Part shown: positions 9,858 to 19,352 of the stretch, piece after piece
Layout: every line of letters starts with the position of its first letter
Position numbering within the stretch: the first letter of the stretch is position 1
Assembly: GCF_030381805.1 (NCBI RefSeq)
Contig: NZ_JAUDRH010000021.1
Span: forward strand, 62,001-126,000
Direction: 5' to 3'
DNA length: 64,000 bases
Source: Chlorogloeopsis sp. ULAP01
GTDB taxonomy: Bacteria > Cyanobacteriota > Cyanobacteriia > Cyanobacteriales > Nostocaceae
Made by a program: the position numbers and the translations under genes
Notes under the pieces: model-generated
Told to the model about the DNA's origin: nothing
The model's input: the letters and a program-made list of their open reading frames with translations, nothing else
Databases searched by the model: none

Positions 9858-11042
9858 ATGATAATTTTCGATCCCAGTGCTTTGAGTGCTATTAGCTATG
9901 CTCTGAATGTAGCTGAAGTAAGCAGTGTTAGCACACAAAATCAATTTAGCTTGAGTCTGAGATATAGCAGGGAAAAGCTTTTACACCTGAGCTCAACTGC
10001 TGCCCCCAGTCTCATAGCCCAAGTAGACGACAGTAAATGCGGTTCAGGCAAACCACGCGATAAATATAACTGGCCGTTCGCCTGCGATAGCATTTGGAAT
10101 ATGCCGATTGGCTCGAATGCTAAATACGTTGATGTCCATATTGGCTCAAAAGGTGTTGGAGTAGACACTACCTGGCTAATTAGAACAAAAAATACAGATC
10201 CAGTTGTGCCAACCTATATGCCTGGAGCTTGGGGCGAAGGTCGCTGCACAGGTAAAACTCCCCAACAGCAGGCACAGTGGCATCCCGAAGCTGGGGAGCC
10301 TTTGAATATTCCAAAAGATCTGATTATTCCGGATGCAAGACAAAATTTTACTCCCAACAACTCCTCAGCCGTTCTCAAACCCGATGGCAGAACTCTAGTC
10401 TCTTTTAACGTAACGGCTCGCTGTCAACAGGGCAGCCCATTTTACGGTAGTTGGTTTGGAAAGACCGATATCTACGGGGATGGCATTGATGGTGGTCATG
10501 GTGGCTCAGGGATGTCAAGTATTGGTGGGAGTATTCGCAAAGGCGAGTTGTTCAATAATGCACCTATTCGTCACGCACTTAAACTTGTGATTTGGGGTAA
10601 GTGGCTGCACTACGATCCTTCATCGCCAACCCCCGGTCGCCGTTGGCCAGCTCGTGCAGCTGATGCAGGCGCACCGCAACAATACCAGGGTTCTAACCCA
10701 GCTTTAGTGATGGGTTCTTTGCTGGCAATTCCGCCGAATGTCAATGTAAAACGTTTGGGGCTAACTACCAAAGCAGGCAAAAAGATTTTTCAAGCGATGC
10801 AGAACTATGGTGCTTACGTCGTTGACGATTCTGGTTTTGACTATAACTATCTTTGTATCGACCATAGCGCCGAGCAGGAGTATCAGGCAGTTACCGGACA
10901 TTACTTTAATGACGATAAAGCACTCCAAGCCGATCTCACCAAAATAATTGGTGTTTTGAAGGTTGTGGACAACAATGGGTCGAATAGCATTGGTGGTGGT
11001 GGTAAACCTCGTCGTCCATTAGCACCGCCAATTGGAAACTAG
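9858..11042 (+). CDS. Unknown protein, probably exported
   Basis: This 394-residue protein has a catalytic-domain-like body beginning near residue 70 (YNWPFACDSIWNMPIGSNAKY). It is rich in Trp, Gly and Tyr, with conserved-looking blocks such as GDGIDGGHGGSGMSSIGGSIRKGEL (about 210-235), HALKLVIWGKWLHYD, and DDSGFDYNYLCID near 335. Two Cys pairs (CGSGKP, ACDS) suggest an oxidising compartment. The C-terminus is Gly- and Pro-rich. The N-terminal 50 residues lack a textbook signal peptide but contain a PSLIAQ segment that could be a cleavage site if translation starts differently. I do not recognise the family; an extracellular carbohydrate-related role is possible but only a guess. Confidence 0.7.
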   Translation: MIIFDPSALSAISYALNVAEVSSVSTQNQFSLSLRYSREKLLHLSSTAAPSLIAQVDDSKCGSGKPRDKYNWPFACDSIWNMPIGSNAKYVDVHIGSKGVGVDTTWLIRTKNTDPVVPTYMPGAWGEGRCTGKTPQQQAQWHPEAGEPLNIPKDLIIPDARQNFTPNNSSAVLKPDGRTLVSFNVTARCQQGSPFYGSWFGKTDIYGDGIDGGHGGSGMSSIGGSIRKGELFNNAPIRHALKLVIWGKWLHYDPSSPTPGRRWPARAADAGAPQQYQGSNPALVMGSLLAIPPNVNVKRLGLTTKAGKKIFQAMQNYGAYVVDDSGFDYNYLCIDHSAEQEYQAVTGHYFNDDKALQADLTKIIGVLKVVDNNGSNSIGGGGKPRRPLAPPIGN

Positions 11043-11066
11043 AAGCGATCGCCCATTCCTACGGTT

Positions 11067-11537
11067 TTATTTTTGCTTTTGACTTTCTGTTTCTGTTGCA
11101 CGCTCTCGTGTCAAGCTATCAATTGCATCACCCAAGGCGGTAGTAAGGTTTTTACGGGTTTGGGCGTGGTTTTCTCGCTCTGTTTTCAAAGCTTGTTGCA
11201 GACGATCGCGTTCTTTAATGACGCTAATAACTTTAGCTTTCAATTCTTCTAAAGATTTAATTTGAGCTATTTCTTGTTGGATTGCAGTTTTAGCTGTAAC
11301 CTCATTGAATCGTTCTTCTTCAATACCTCGCAGACGCTCAATTTCTGTTTTCAATGATGCGATCGTTTGTTTCGAGAACTCAGCATCTGTGCGGCGCTGT
11401 TCTGCTTCTGTGTTGTAAAGTTTACGCCATTTTTGTGCACTTTCCCATCCCACATGACGTTCTTGCTGTAACTGTGCTACCTGCTGTTGCAATGTCTGAA
11501 TTTCCGTTAACCACTGTTGTGTTAATTCTTGAGTCAT
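11067..11537 (-). CDS. Coiled-coil protein, unknown function
   Basis: This 156-residue protein is almost entirely alpha-helical coiled coil, with Gln, Glu, Leu and Lys in heptad patterns from residue 5 to about 130 (LTEIQTLQQQVAQLQQER, then EELKAKVISVIKERDRLQQAL). It has no membrane segment or catalytic motif. A conserved-looking break, GWESAQKWRKLYNTEAEQRR, lies near residues 30-50. It is convergent with the unknown exported protein. The gene is credible from its length and composition, but no function can be assigned. Confidence 0.7.
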   Translation of the reverse strand: MTQELTQQWLTEIQTLQQQVAQLQQERHVGWESAQKWRKLYNTEAEQRRTDAEFSKQTIASLKTEIERLRGIEEERFNEVTAKTAIQQEIAQIKSLEELKAKVISVIKERDRLQQALKTERENHAQTRKNLTTALGDAIDSLTRERATETESQKQK

Positions 11538-11612
11538 AAATGTAAATGGGGGAGATGGGGGATAAGGAGACAGGGGACAGGGGACGCGGAGAGTAATAAA
11601 CCAACTACTGTA

Positions 11613-11668
11613 CGGGAGGCAGCGCGTTGCGTGGGTTAAGCGCGTTGTAGCGACTGCCGTGCGGGTTT
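11613..11668. repeat. G+C-rich dispersed repeat, related to 1477-1590
   Basis: The segment shares GGGAGGCAGCGCG and GGGTTAAGCGCGT with the repeat cluster at 1477-1590, in the same order. It lies between the divergent coiled-coil and DUF4112 genes. Confidence 0.7.
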
Positions 11669-11849
11669 AAAAGAGAAATTGTCGGTTTTAACCCAAAGAT
11701 AATCAGTAAAACCCGCCCCTACTGACTAATGACCAATGATCAATGACTAATATAGTAATTATTGTTACTTATAGCAAAAAATATACTTGAAAATTTTCCA
11801 GACGAGAGTAGAATATTTGCGATTTAGTAAGAAAAATGCGATCGCTGTT

Positions 11850-12356
11850 ATGTCTAAACCACTCTCTCGCTTTTACACAATTGAATCTGAAGTTAGAGCA
11901 CCCACCTTGAGGCGGTTACGTTACCTGAGTCGGCTACTAGATAAAGCTGTTGTGATTCCTGGAACGAACTTGGGTATTGGTTTAGACCCCATTATAGGAT
12001 TAATACCTATTGGTGGTGATTTTCTGGGCGTTATGCTTTCTGCCTATATTATTTTGGAAGCAGCACGCTTAGGTACGCCAGCAGCTACTTTGGGCAGAAT
12101 GGTTGTCAATATCATAATTGATGGCTTGGTCGGTGCGTTTCCAATATTAGGAGATTTTTTTGACTTTGCTTGGACAGCAAACGAATACAATATTAAACTG
12201 CTAGAAGAATACCTAAAGTTTCCCAGCCACAGGAAAAGTGCAGATGGGTGGTTTGTCTTTGTAGTTTTGATTGGATTATTAGTTGTCACCATTGTGTTAG
12301 TCGCATTGCCTGTGCTACTAATTAGACTGCTGTGGGGAGTTTTAACTGGAAATTAA
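11850..12356 (+). CDS. DUF4112 membrane protein
   Basis: I take ATG 11850 as the start (168 residues); the open frame begins at a TTG 63 bp earlier, which adds non-conserved sequence. The DUF4112 signature is clear: LDKAVVIPGTNLGIGLDPIIGLIPIGGDF at about residues 30-60, then GAFPILGDFFDFAWTAN near 100. It has two to three membrane segments, including a strong C-terminal one (FVVLIGLLVVTIVLVALPVLLI). The biochemical role of the family is unknown. It is followed after 20 bp by an alpha/beta hydrolase on the same strand, so the two are probably co-transcribed. Confidence 0.88.
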   Translation: MSKPLSRFYTIESEVRAPTLRRLRYLSRLLDKAVVIPGTNLGIGLDPIIGLIPIGGDFLGVMLSAYIILEAARLGTPAATLGRMVVNIIIDGLVGAFPILGDFFDFAWTANEYNIKLLEEYLKFPSHRKSADGWFVFVVLIGLLVVTIVLVALPVLLIRLLWGVLTGN

Positions 12357-12376
12357 AAAAGTGATTGACAAAAAGA

Positions 12377-13309
12377 ATGAAAGATTGGTGGCAAGTGACT
12401 TTTCCGCAAGGGCGGCAAAGTCTAACAATTACTGATGCTCATGGTTATCCTGTACAAATTGCCTATGGTGAAATAGGTACTGGTAAACCCCTAATTTTAT
12501 TACATGGGATGGGTAGCTGGAGCTACAATTGGCGTCACAGCATTGAGCCATTATCTAAATACTTTCGGGTGATTTGTTTTGATGCCAAAGGTTACGGTTT
12601 TTCAGAGAAACCTGTCTCTCGTCGAGAACAAAGTGGTCATCAGGTAATTGAGTTAGAGCGAATAATTCGGGAACTAACTGATGAACCTGTAGCAATAGTG
12701 GCAGAATCTTTAGGTGGATTAGTTGGTCTTGCTCTTGCTCAAGAAAATCCACAGTTAATAGGGCGATTAGTAGTAGTAAATGTACCTATTTTTGCTGAAC
12801 GTTTGCCCCATTGGGGAATGTCACTACTTGCTCATACTCCACTGGAAGTAGTGCAAACAATTGATACTTTGCGTTTAGCATATCTGTTAGCACCATTTGT
12901 TAAAGAAGTTATGGCAATAGAACGGCGCGGAGTACTGTTCGATCCATCAATTTTGACTCAAGAAGATGTTTATTGGATCACTCACCCGTTTATTGAATTT
13001 CCTGGTACTCTTACCAAAGTAGCTGAAGAGATACAAATAGCTGCACGAGAAATTGAGAAATTTCAAGCAAATAAACCAAATTTACTCAGTAATATCCAAA
13101 AAAATCTTGGTAATATTCAATGTCCCACATTAGTTTTATGGGGTGATCAAGATAGCTGGTTTCCTGCTAGTCATGGTGAAAAATTGCATCAATGTCTTCC
13201 TAATTCTAGGTTGCAAATTTTATCTAAGTGCTGTCATGATGCCTCAATGGGAGCTTCTAAAGAAGTAAATACAGCTATTTTTAAGTTTTTGCAGGATACA
13301 GGATTCTAG
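12377..13309 (+). CDS. Alpha/beta-fold hydrolase
   Basis: The catalytic layout of an alpha/beta hydrolase is complete. An oxyanion-loop HG motif (LILLHGMGSWSYNW) is near residue 40. The nucleophile is in ESLGG (Ser at about 115, a GxSxG variant with Glu first). The acid is in LWGDQDSWFP, and the His is in CCHDASMG near the C-terminus. The start could be ATG 12377 or TTG 12365, and the difference is four residues. About 310 residues is normal for the family. The substrate is unknown: esterase, lipase or haloperoxidase-like activities are all possible. It sits directly after the DUF4112 membrane protein and is followed by a hairpin terminator. Confidence 0.85.
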   Translation: MKDWWQVTFPQGRQSLTITDAHGYPVQIAYGEIGTGKPLILLHGMGSWSYNWRHSIEPLSKYFRVICFDAKGYGFSEKPVSRREQSGHQVIELERIIRELTDEPVAIVAESLGGLVGLALAQENPQLIGRLVVVNVPIFAERLPHWGMSLLAHTPLEVVQTIDTLRLAYLLAPFVKEVMAIERRGVLFDPSILTQEDVYWITHPFIEFPGTLTKVAEEIQIAAREIEKFQANKPNLLSNIQKNLGNIQCPTLVLWGDQDSWFPASHGEKLHQCLPNSRLQILSKCCHDASMGASKEVNTAIFKFLQDTGF

Positions 13310-13316
13310 TTATAAA

Positions 13317-13352
13317 ATCCCCAACTTCTGGTCAGAAGTCGGGGATCTGTGT
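13317..13352 (+). terminator. Hairpin terminator after the hydrolase gene
   Basis: ATCCCCAACTTCT (13317-13329) pairs with AGAAGTCGGGGAT (13334-13346) with one mismatch and a four-base loop, and is followed by a T-rich stretch (GTTTTTAG). It is typical of rho-independent stops and of a hairpin repeated in cyanobacterial genomes. Confidence 0.8.
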
Positions 13353-13397
13353 TTTTAGTTTATTTTTGTTGACTTACTTAATTTGGAATCCCAAATT

Positions 13398-14642
13398 TCA
13401 AGACAGCCATTCTAAAACAGCTTCTTCCTTGGTGTTGGTATTGCGTGATGGAGTTTCACGAGTGAACTTCATGTGAATTGAACGTGTTTGTTCGCCATCG
13501 GCAGCAACAGCCATAATTGGATAGTCAATCAAGCCATCTTGGAAGGACATCTGGAAACGGAAGGTTCCATCTGGATTAAGCTTAATCGGACGACCGCCAA
13601 TTGTTACAGTCGCATCGGGTTCAGTTGCACCGTAGACAATCAACTCAGCATCAGCAATTAACCAAAACTGGCGCGGACGCATTGGTACGGCAGAGGCAGA
13701 AAAGCCAACACCAGACATACCAACACCAGACATGGTTAAACCAGATACGGTGGGAACAGCCCACATTCCGACACCAGATGGGAAGACATAGGAACTGATA
13801 GCTTGTTCTGGAACCATTGAGCCTGGTACGTGCTGCATTGAACCAAACAGTGAACCAGCAACCCGCATTGCCTCTACAGACTCTGCCATGCCAAAGATTT
13901 GGTCGTAAATGGCATTGCCGTTTGCACCAGTGGCAGTAGCAACTTTCTTGGCAGGAGGAACGAGTTCGTAGAATGTCTTACTACGTAATTCTTCGTCAAA
14001 ATTGACGGTCAAGAAAACATCTTCAATCCAGTCGGATGGATAAACAGGAGGAACGTGTACGGGAGCAGAACGGGCTAGTACTAGCCAACGCCCATCTGCA
14101 CAACGGTAGCCAATGTCGATAACGTAATCGCGATCGCTCACCGGTACTGGCAAGTACCATTCCCGTGCTAGCTCATCACAAGGATACTCTTGAATGCTAT
14201 GAGGACTTTGATAATCCAAGCTTATGTCTGTCACATCATATATGCGCAGTGCCAGCTGTTGTCCTCCCTGACGGCGCAGTTCTTCCTTGTGGTTGTTAGG
14301 AACATCCCAATAAGTATAAGCCCACTGGGGATCGCGAGGCATCAACACAATCCGGCTTTCACCATAACCAGCAGGTAAGTCACCTATTCCTTCATCTACA
14401 TCAGCAAGTGTACCGCCATTACGATCTTCCTGACCCAATTCAAATTTTGCTGCTTCCACGGTTTCCTGTGCCTCCATTAAGCGAGATTGGCTAATAGAAA
14501 CTTTGCTGCGCTCTACGTCTTGAATCGCTGCCAGCAATTGAGATTTACGCATTCGGCTGTAGCGAGAGACTCCATATTCACTAGCAACTCTGCGTAGTTG
14601 CCGCAATGTCATCTCTTCTAGCGGTGGGCGTTCTTTTGCCAT
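13398..14642 (-). CDS. DUF4912 protein with Rho-N-like head
   Basis: The first about 45 residues form a Rho N-terminal/SAP-like helical motif (EEMTLRQLRRVASEYGVSRYSRMRKSQLLAAI). A DUF4912 domain follows at about residues 95-230 (RIVLMPRDPQWAYTYWDVP, LALRIYDVTDI, REWYLPVPVSDRDYVIDIGY). The C-terminal part contains a short Met/Gly/Val repeat region (SGLTMSGVGMSGVGFS) and a beta-rich domain that looks immunoglobulin-like (YGATEPDATVTIGGRPIKLNPDGTFRF). The role is unknown; the head suggests nucleic-acid contact. It has a long upstream region containing a perfect palindrome (15025-15048) and is probably transcribed alone. Confidence 0.9.
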   Translation of the reverse strand: MAKERPPLEEMTLRQLRRVASEYGVSRYSRMRKSQLLAAIQDVERSKVSISQSRLMEAQETVEAAKFELGQEDRNGGTLADVDEGIGDLPAGYGESRIVLMPRDPQWAYTYWDVPNNHKEELRRQGGQQLALRIYDVTDISLDYQSPHSIQEYPCDELAREWYLPVPVSDRDYVIDIGYRCADGRWLVLARSAPVHVPPVYPSDWIEDVFLTVNFDEELRSKTFYELVPPAKKVATATGANGNAIYDQIFGMAESVEAMRVAGSLFGSMQHVPGSMVPEQAISSYVFPSGVGMWAVPTVSGLTMSGVGMSGVGFSASAVPMRPRQFWLIADAELIVYGATEPDATVTIGGRPIKLNPDGTFRFQMSFQDGLIDYPIMAVAADGEQTRSIHMKFTRETPSRNTNTKEEAVLEWLS

Positions 14643-15138
14643 GAATTTGGCCTCCAGTCGTTTGAAAGGTAAATGATATACCTCTTGTTAAAAGTGGTTG
14701 ATTGAATCTAAGAATCTACTCAGCTGTTTGATTGTTGACTCCCTGTTCTACTTAGCTATTTTGTTTTCAGTGTGTTTTGTTTTAAATTGCGGGCTATTCC
14801 CTTTCAATTGTTTGGTTATGCCAAGGTCAGCACTTTTTGTTTTTTGAGAGTAGAGGAGCCTTTTGTTAAAAAATAATAACCATTAACCTCCCGGTGGGAT
14901 CAAGGGGGTGTGAGACCTGTTTTTAAGGCTGCCACGAATTTTTAAACTCTTTCGGGATCAAAATGTCAAAATATCATAACAAAAGTCGCAAAAATAGCTA
15001 CTTTGATAAGTCAGGAATAGAAGTAAATGTCATGATAACATGACATTTCTCAGAATCTCCATTCAAATTGGTACATTGTTTACTCGGATAAAGACTAGAG
15101 CCTGTTTTCAAACTATTGCCAGAAGCTTAAAACAAAAC
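14643..15138. other. Long upstream region of the DUF4912 gene
   Basis: No gene is seen. The notable element is a perfect inverted repeat at 15025-15048, described separately. A polypurine segment (GGGATCAAGGGGG) is at about 14895-14907. Confidence 0.5.
15025..15048. promoter_or_regulatory. Perfect 10-bp inverted repeat, possible operator
   Basis: AAATGTCATG and CATGACATTT flank a four-base spacer (ATAA). There is no T run after it in either direction, so it is more like a protein-binding site than a terminator. It lies about 380 bp upstream of the DUF4912 start. Confidence 0.45.
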
Positions 15139-15171
15139 GAACTGCCAACTAATTTTTTTCGTTGGCAGTTC
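15139..15171 (-). terminator. Terminator of the methyltransferase/glycan block
   Basis: GAACTGCCAAC (15139-15149) pairs perfectly with GTTGGCAGTTC (15161-15171) across an 11-base loop. On the minus strand it is followed by GTTTTGTTTT. It lies just beyond the stop of the minus-strand methyltransferase and fits a rho-independent terminator for that block. Confidence 0.85.
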
Positions 15172-15223
15172 ACTTAAATAAAACTTTTGACGCAATCACA
15201 GGAATTTTTGGTTGGAATTGTCC

Positions 15224-16051
15224 TCAATCAAAATTTTGGAATTTAACTAGGTGTACTCCAGCCATGCGTTGAAAAGCTGGAAATAATCTCATCAATATCT
15301 GTTCCATGCGGGGGAATCTCGTCAAGTATTGGGTGAAGTCTGCTGGAATGTATAGTGAACGATGTAATTGATATCTTGAGTCCCAATCCTCTATTTCCTG
15401 GATGTTCTGAATTCCCCACTGAAATCTAGCACTCGTATGCTTGACTGCATCGAATCTATGTCGAACTGCTAGCAAAACTTCGGAGATTGCATCAAATACA
15501 ATCCAAGAACCGGGAAAATGTTCTGCTAATGTTGCAAATAAAGCCTTTATCTGTTGCTCAGAAAAAAAAAGTAGAACTCCTTCTGCAATAAATAAGATAG
15601 GCTTATCTGTTGAGGCTTTGACTGACTCTATCCAATCTGTTTCAAACACTGAAGCTGAAATGAACTGACGGCGATCGCTTTCCTCAAAAAACCTTCTTCT
15701 TATTTTCATTGCATCTGGTAAATCTAAATCGAACCAGCGCAGGTTTCCATCATCCAATCGCTCAAATCGAGTATTTAAACCCGCGCCAATTTCTAAAATA
15801 GGAGTTTGAGGATGCGTTTGTAGCAACTCGCTAACTATGCGATCAAACGCTTTACCTCGAATACATACTGTAGTTTGAGAGCTTTTCTCCTGAAAGAATT
15901 TCTGGAAGTCATAGTCAATCTGAGTAAGGATCTGGGCAGCTCTTGGATCAGTCAGAATAGGATTGAGTTGGTTCAGTTCAACCGCCCGTGCCCATAGCGT
16001 AATCAGCAAGGTTTCTTGAATAGTACCTAAGTTGAGAGTTGTCGCATTCAT
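15224..16051 (-). CDS. TcmP/LCM-type O-methyltransferase
   Basis: This is a class I S-adenosylmethionine methyltransferase of the leucine-carboxyl-methyltransferase/TcmP family. The SAM-binding glycine motif is ILEIGAGLNTRFER near residue 90, followed by RWFDLDLPDAMKIRRRFF, both hallmarks of the group, and by IAEGVLLFFSEQQIKALF near 155. The length of 275 residues is typical. Members methylate carboxyl or hydroxyl groups of polyketides and of proteins. Because it is the last gene of the glycan/transport block and is followed by a strong terminator, it could tailor a secondary metabolite, but the substrate is unknown. Confidence 0.88.
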   Translation of the reverse strand: MNATTLNLGTIQETLLITLWARAVELNQLNPILTDPRAAQILTQIDYDFQKFFQEKSSQTTVCIRGKAFDRIVSELLQTHPQTPILEIGAGLNTRFERLDDGNLRWFDLDLPDAMKIRRRFFEESDRRQFISASVFETDWIESVKASTDKPILFIAEGVLLFFSEQQIKALFATLAEHFPGSWIVFDAISEVLLAVRHRFDAVKHTSARFQWGIQNIQEIEDWDSRYQLHRSLYIPADFTQYLTRFPRMEQILMRLFPAFQRMAGVHLVKFQNFD

Positions 16052-16256
16052 GATGATTCTCTATTGTTTGTGAAATTAGCCAATTGAACTTTTACCATCG
16101 AGTAATTGAAACGAGATTTGATAAAGATGGCATTCAATTCATTTAACTTTGTCAGAATCTTTTTAGTTTCACCCTTACGGATACTCTACCTTGAAGCCGC
16201 GTGAAGCGCATCTACGGTAGTTGCTTTGTGACGCAAGGCAACAGGAATACACTACC

Positions 16257-17627
16257 TCACCACGAAGCTTTTGCTTGGCTTCCTTGTAATATGTCAGGGT
16301 TCTCTAAACTTCTCTTCTTGATGTTTCGTGACGCGGCAAAGGCGATCGCTAAAACTTTGAATTTGTGAATTGCCGTAGATAAATTTACTTTATCTCTTCT
16401 TTTTAACCTTCTCAAAAAATCAATTGGTGCCGTACAAATAGACCAAGGAAATTCATCAGAAACTATTGACTTGATATTATGTTTTCCATAACATAACTTT
16501 AAGCCTTGATAACCACTATTCCATCTATATATTTGCTCAACCCAAGCTTTTCTAGGTAATTGATTTATTGTTATTTCTGTCAGACTAGGAGTTCTATTTG
16601 TAGAAACAACATTTGTAAATATTTCAGCTGTGAAGTCTGCATATTTCGCTAATATAGTAAGATGAGTATCTTCAATTCTTGTCCCTGGATACCTTTGAGA
16701 AATCACAACTATCAAACTGATAAGTGCGTCAATTTTTCCTACTATGCCACCTCCTGTCATCGACTTACAGCCGTTGTATCTACCATGAACGGTATCTAGA
16801 AAAAATTGCAGAGGAGGCACCTCTTCATTAAAATTAGGCAGGAGAACTTTACTTCCATCTACAACACCTTTCTGATAAACAGCAAATCTACTTCTTGCTC
16901 CTAGAATATCTATTTCTGGTTGCTTTTGTAATTTACTGACTATTAGCATTAAGCCGTTAGATTTCGGCTCTACAAATGCATACTTTTGCTCCACTAAAAA
17001 CTGAGATTCGGCATCAAAAGTAACTAAAAGTGCAGGCGGTATCCATCCATTCTCAATACTTTTAAGTAGTAACGAGCCATATATATCCCCTAAAATTCGG
17101 ATTTTCCCTGCTGCATATTCTCCCTGTTTTTGATGAACAACGAATATTCTGTGCTTGGAATATTTGCAATCAATGTTTTTGAAGTAATAGGGTTCTCCTT
17201 CACACCTGACATTATCATAAATTTTAGCTGGGATATTATTCGCTAACTTTTCACTAGTATATAGATGGATGACTTGAACATTGTCAAGTAAGCTAAAACG
17301 GTCAATAACGCTTGGACATTCAAAGCCATTATTCAAACCGATAATGATATCAGCCATCATCCTGCTTTCAGAGATTTGTGCAATGATTTTAGGGATAGTG
17401 TATGGTAGATAATTTTCAGCTCCTTTTGCCGCAGCGACAACTCCCATTATTCTTGTGCTATCAAAAGTATTATTGGTTTTAGCTTTAATCCATTCTCGGC
17501 AAGATAAAACACCATCTACGTCTGCTCTCAATCTTATATCTTGTTTTTTACGTAATGAAAGTTTGTATTCTAAATTATTGATTGATAATTCATCTGTAAC
17601 AAATTGCTTGAGATTACTTAAAAGCAT
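16257..17627 (-). CDS. Unknown protein, possibly GT-A-fold glycosyltransferase
   Basis: This 456-residue protein has no secure family match by eye. Features that recall GT-A glycosyltransferases are a strand-loop start (IMGVVAAAKGAENYLPYTIPKIIAQI, about residues 60-85), a segment MADIIIGLNNG, an acidic motif VTFDAESQF near 205, and a late EDTHLTILAKYADF near 318 that resembles the ED motif of GT2 enzymes. The C-terminal 60 residues are basic (RRLKRRDKVNL). It is flanked by a methyltransferase and a GT2 enzyme on the same strand, which fits a sugar-transfer role. The function is inferred from layout and weak motif likeness only. Confidence 0.6.
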   Translation of the reverse strand: MLLSNLKQFVTDELSINNLEYKLSLRKKQDIRLRADVDGVLSCREWIKAKTNNTFDSTRIMGVVAAAKGAENYLPYTIPKIIAQISESRMMADIIIGLNNGFECPSVIDRFSLLDNVQVIHLYTSEKLANNIPAKIYDNVRCEGEPYYFKNIDCKYSKHRIFVVHQKQGEYAAGKIRILGDIYGSLLLKSIENGWIPPALLVTFDAESQFLVEQKYAFVEPKSNGLMLIVSKLQKQPEIDILGARSRFAVYQKGVVDGSKVLLPNFNEEVPPLQFFLDTVHGRYNGCKSMTGGGIVGKIDALISLIVVISQRYPGTRIEDTHLTILAKYADFTAEIFTNVVSTNRTPSLTEITINQLPRKAWVEQIYRWNSGYQGLKLCYGKHNIKSIVSDEFPWSICTAPIDFLRRLKRRDKVNLSTAIHKFKVLAIAFAASRNIKKRSLENPDILQGSQAKASW

Positions 17628-17727
17628 GGCTTGATTCTCCTTGCATTTTCAAATTTTCAGCAACGCAGGATTTTTGTCATTATTTAGCCTTGCTGTAGCG
17701 CTAAGAAAAGTCTAGATTGTTTTTTCA

Positions 17728-18990
17728 TTAAACAATTGAAGCTTTACTATCGAGTGGTTTAAGCGAGATTTGATAAGGATGATATTCAAGTAATTTAACG
17801 TTGTAAGGATCTTTAATTTGATAGATCACACCACGCCACTCAACATTTCGCGTTAAGAGAGCTAATACTGTTGCAAGCGCAGAAACTAATTGCGCTAACG
17901 GAATTGCCAGCAAAATTTTTGCTATAAATTGAAACGAAAAGCTCTTCGTCAGCTCGTCATACCCCCTAACCACTCGTCGTACACTTTGTTCTAAAAGTGC
18001 AAGCAACAGAGCCATTGCCAGAATATAACCGATGAACCCACTCCCAATCCAACCTGCGGCAGCAATGTTGCCACTGACTAAGGAAATTAGCAGTAGTCCC
18101 ATTGCTGTTACAAGAGCAAATGTGGGTGCTAATACCTGGGCAAAAAACAGCATCCATTTCGGGTGATAGAGCCGTGGCATGAGTAATTGGCGTTTAATGA
18201 AGCGTAAACATTGAGCTAAATTGCATTCCTCTCGATTGATCATCATAACTGTAGGCACAAATTTCACTTTTAAGCCGACTTTCTGCAAAGCTCTGTGAAC
18301 TGGGGCATCAACGGAAATGCTTTGTGTCCATGTCTTCAAAAGTTGCGCTTGTCGCAATACTGAGAGATTCATTGCCATGGAACCTCCCCAAGCGTATTTG
18401 TAGATATACATGGAGACAACAGATGCTGAATTATATGCATATCGAACTAGTGAACCCCACTGTTTGGTATGCGGCATATACCAACGGTTTCCTGTAGTAG
18501 CTCCAATCCTCTTATCCACTAATGGTGCAACTAGCTCGCGCAGCCAGTTTGTATGGGCGATGACATCGGCATCTATAAAAGCCGCTGCCTCGTAAGAATT
18601 GTCTAATGCACAGATAGCTTGAACTAGCGCACTGCACTTAAGACTGCAAGTATTGTACCGAGCAATTAAGGGGCTGACTTGGACGTGTGTTACTTTGGCT
18701 TGTTGGATCGTTTCGTTGACTATATTCCAGGCTGGATCTTCCTGACTATCAATGACAATGTGCAAGTCGTATTGCGGATAGTTCTGGTAGAGCAGAGCGC
18801 GCACACAGTCGGCTAAGAATGGATCGGCTCCTCGCAGGGAAAGGATAACTGCCGCTTTGGGTAACAACTTATCTTGGATAGCCTTTGAGTTTGGTAAACT
18901 CAGTGATGATACAAAAGCCAGTGCATAACGCGTCTGCAAAATCACCAAAACTGCCAAAACTCCAAAAATAGCGATCGCTAACTCATTCAT
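17728..18990 (-). CDS. GT2/GT21 glycosyltransferase, ceramide-glucosyltransferase-like
   Basis: The order of features matches membrane glucosyltransferases. There is an N-terminal membrane anchor (residues 1-30), a nucleotide-sugar fold with AAVILSLRGADPFLADCVRALLYQNYP, and a DAD metal site in AAFIDADVIAHTNWL near 140. A (Q/R)xxRW-like acceptor motif appears in RFIKRQLLMPRLYHPKW near 265. Two to three C-terminal membrane helices follow (LAPTFALVTAMGLLLISLV; YILAMALLLALLEQ). Relatives transfer a hexose to lipid acceptors at the inner membrane. It sits between a glycosyltransferase-like gene and the UDP-galactopyranose mutase gene. A lipid acceptor, possibly the product of the nearby PKS, is an inference. 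Confidence 0.85.
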   Translation of the reverse strand: MNELAIAIFGVLAVLVILQTRYALAFVSSLSLPNSKAIQDKLLPKAAVILSLRGADPFLADCVRALLYQNYPQYDLHIVIDSQEDPAWNIVNETIQQAKVTHVQVSPLIARYNTCSLKCSALVQAICALDNSYEAAAFIDADVIAHTNWLRELVAPLVDKRIGATTGNRWYMPHTKQWGSLVRYAYNSASVVSMYIYKYAWGGSMAMNLSVLRQAQLLKTWTQSISVDAPVHRALQKVGLKVKFVPTVMMINREECNLAQCLRFIKRQLLMPRLYHPKWMLFFAQVLAPTFALVTAMGLLLISLVSGNIAAAGWIGSGFIGYILAMALLLALLEQSVRRVVRGYDELTKSFSFQFIAKILLAIPLAQLVSALATVLALLTRNVEWRGVIYQIKDPYNVKLLEYHPYQISLKPLDSKASIV

Positions 18991-19352
18991 CGATTTACCT
19001 CCAACTCATTAACTCTACTTGGATGAGGTACAAATACGAATGACAGGAAAATTTTCTTAGTACTCATGTCCATTCATAGAGCAGAACTAAAATTTATAAA
19101 ACCTTTTCTTTTGCCTTCTGTCTCCTGCCCTCTCAAGAATTAAGGGTACTAAACAACATCAAATTGCTAGTAACACGTCCAGACTAAAATGCTGGGTTGA
19201 TAAAATCCGCTAAAGCTTTATTACTTGAAATGATAGATATTTATTTATCCAACAAAATAAGCTTGCCGTGCTACTAAACATCGTTGCAATCCCAATCCTC
19301 GTAGTCATCAGTGGAGCAGATAGTTGGGTAGTAGCTCAATTACTCCTAGTCA
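18991..19352. other. Intergenic region between GT2 and mutase genes
   Basis: This is a 360-bp gap inside the minus-strand block. It contains a possible transposase scrap on the plus strand (19256-19345, listed separately). Nothing else is recognisable. Confidence 0.5.
19256..19345 (+). pseudogene. Possible ISAs1-type transposase scrap
   Basis: The plus-strand frame reads LLNIVAIPILVVISGADSWVV, which resembles the N-terminal part of ISAs1-family transposases (the ICAVICGAD-W region). Only about 25 codons are left, with no flanking inverted repeats visible. The match is short and uncertain. Confidence 0.35.
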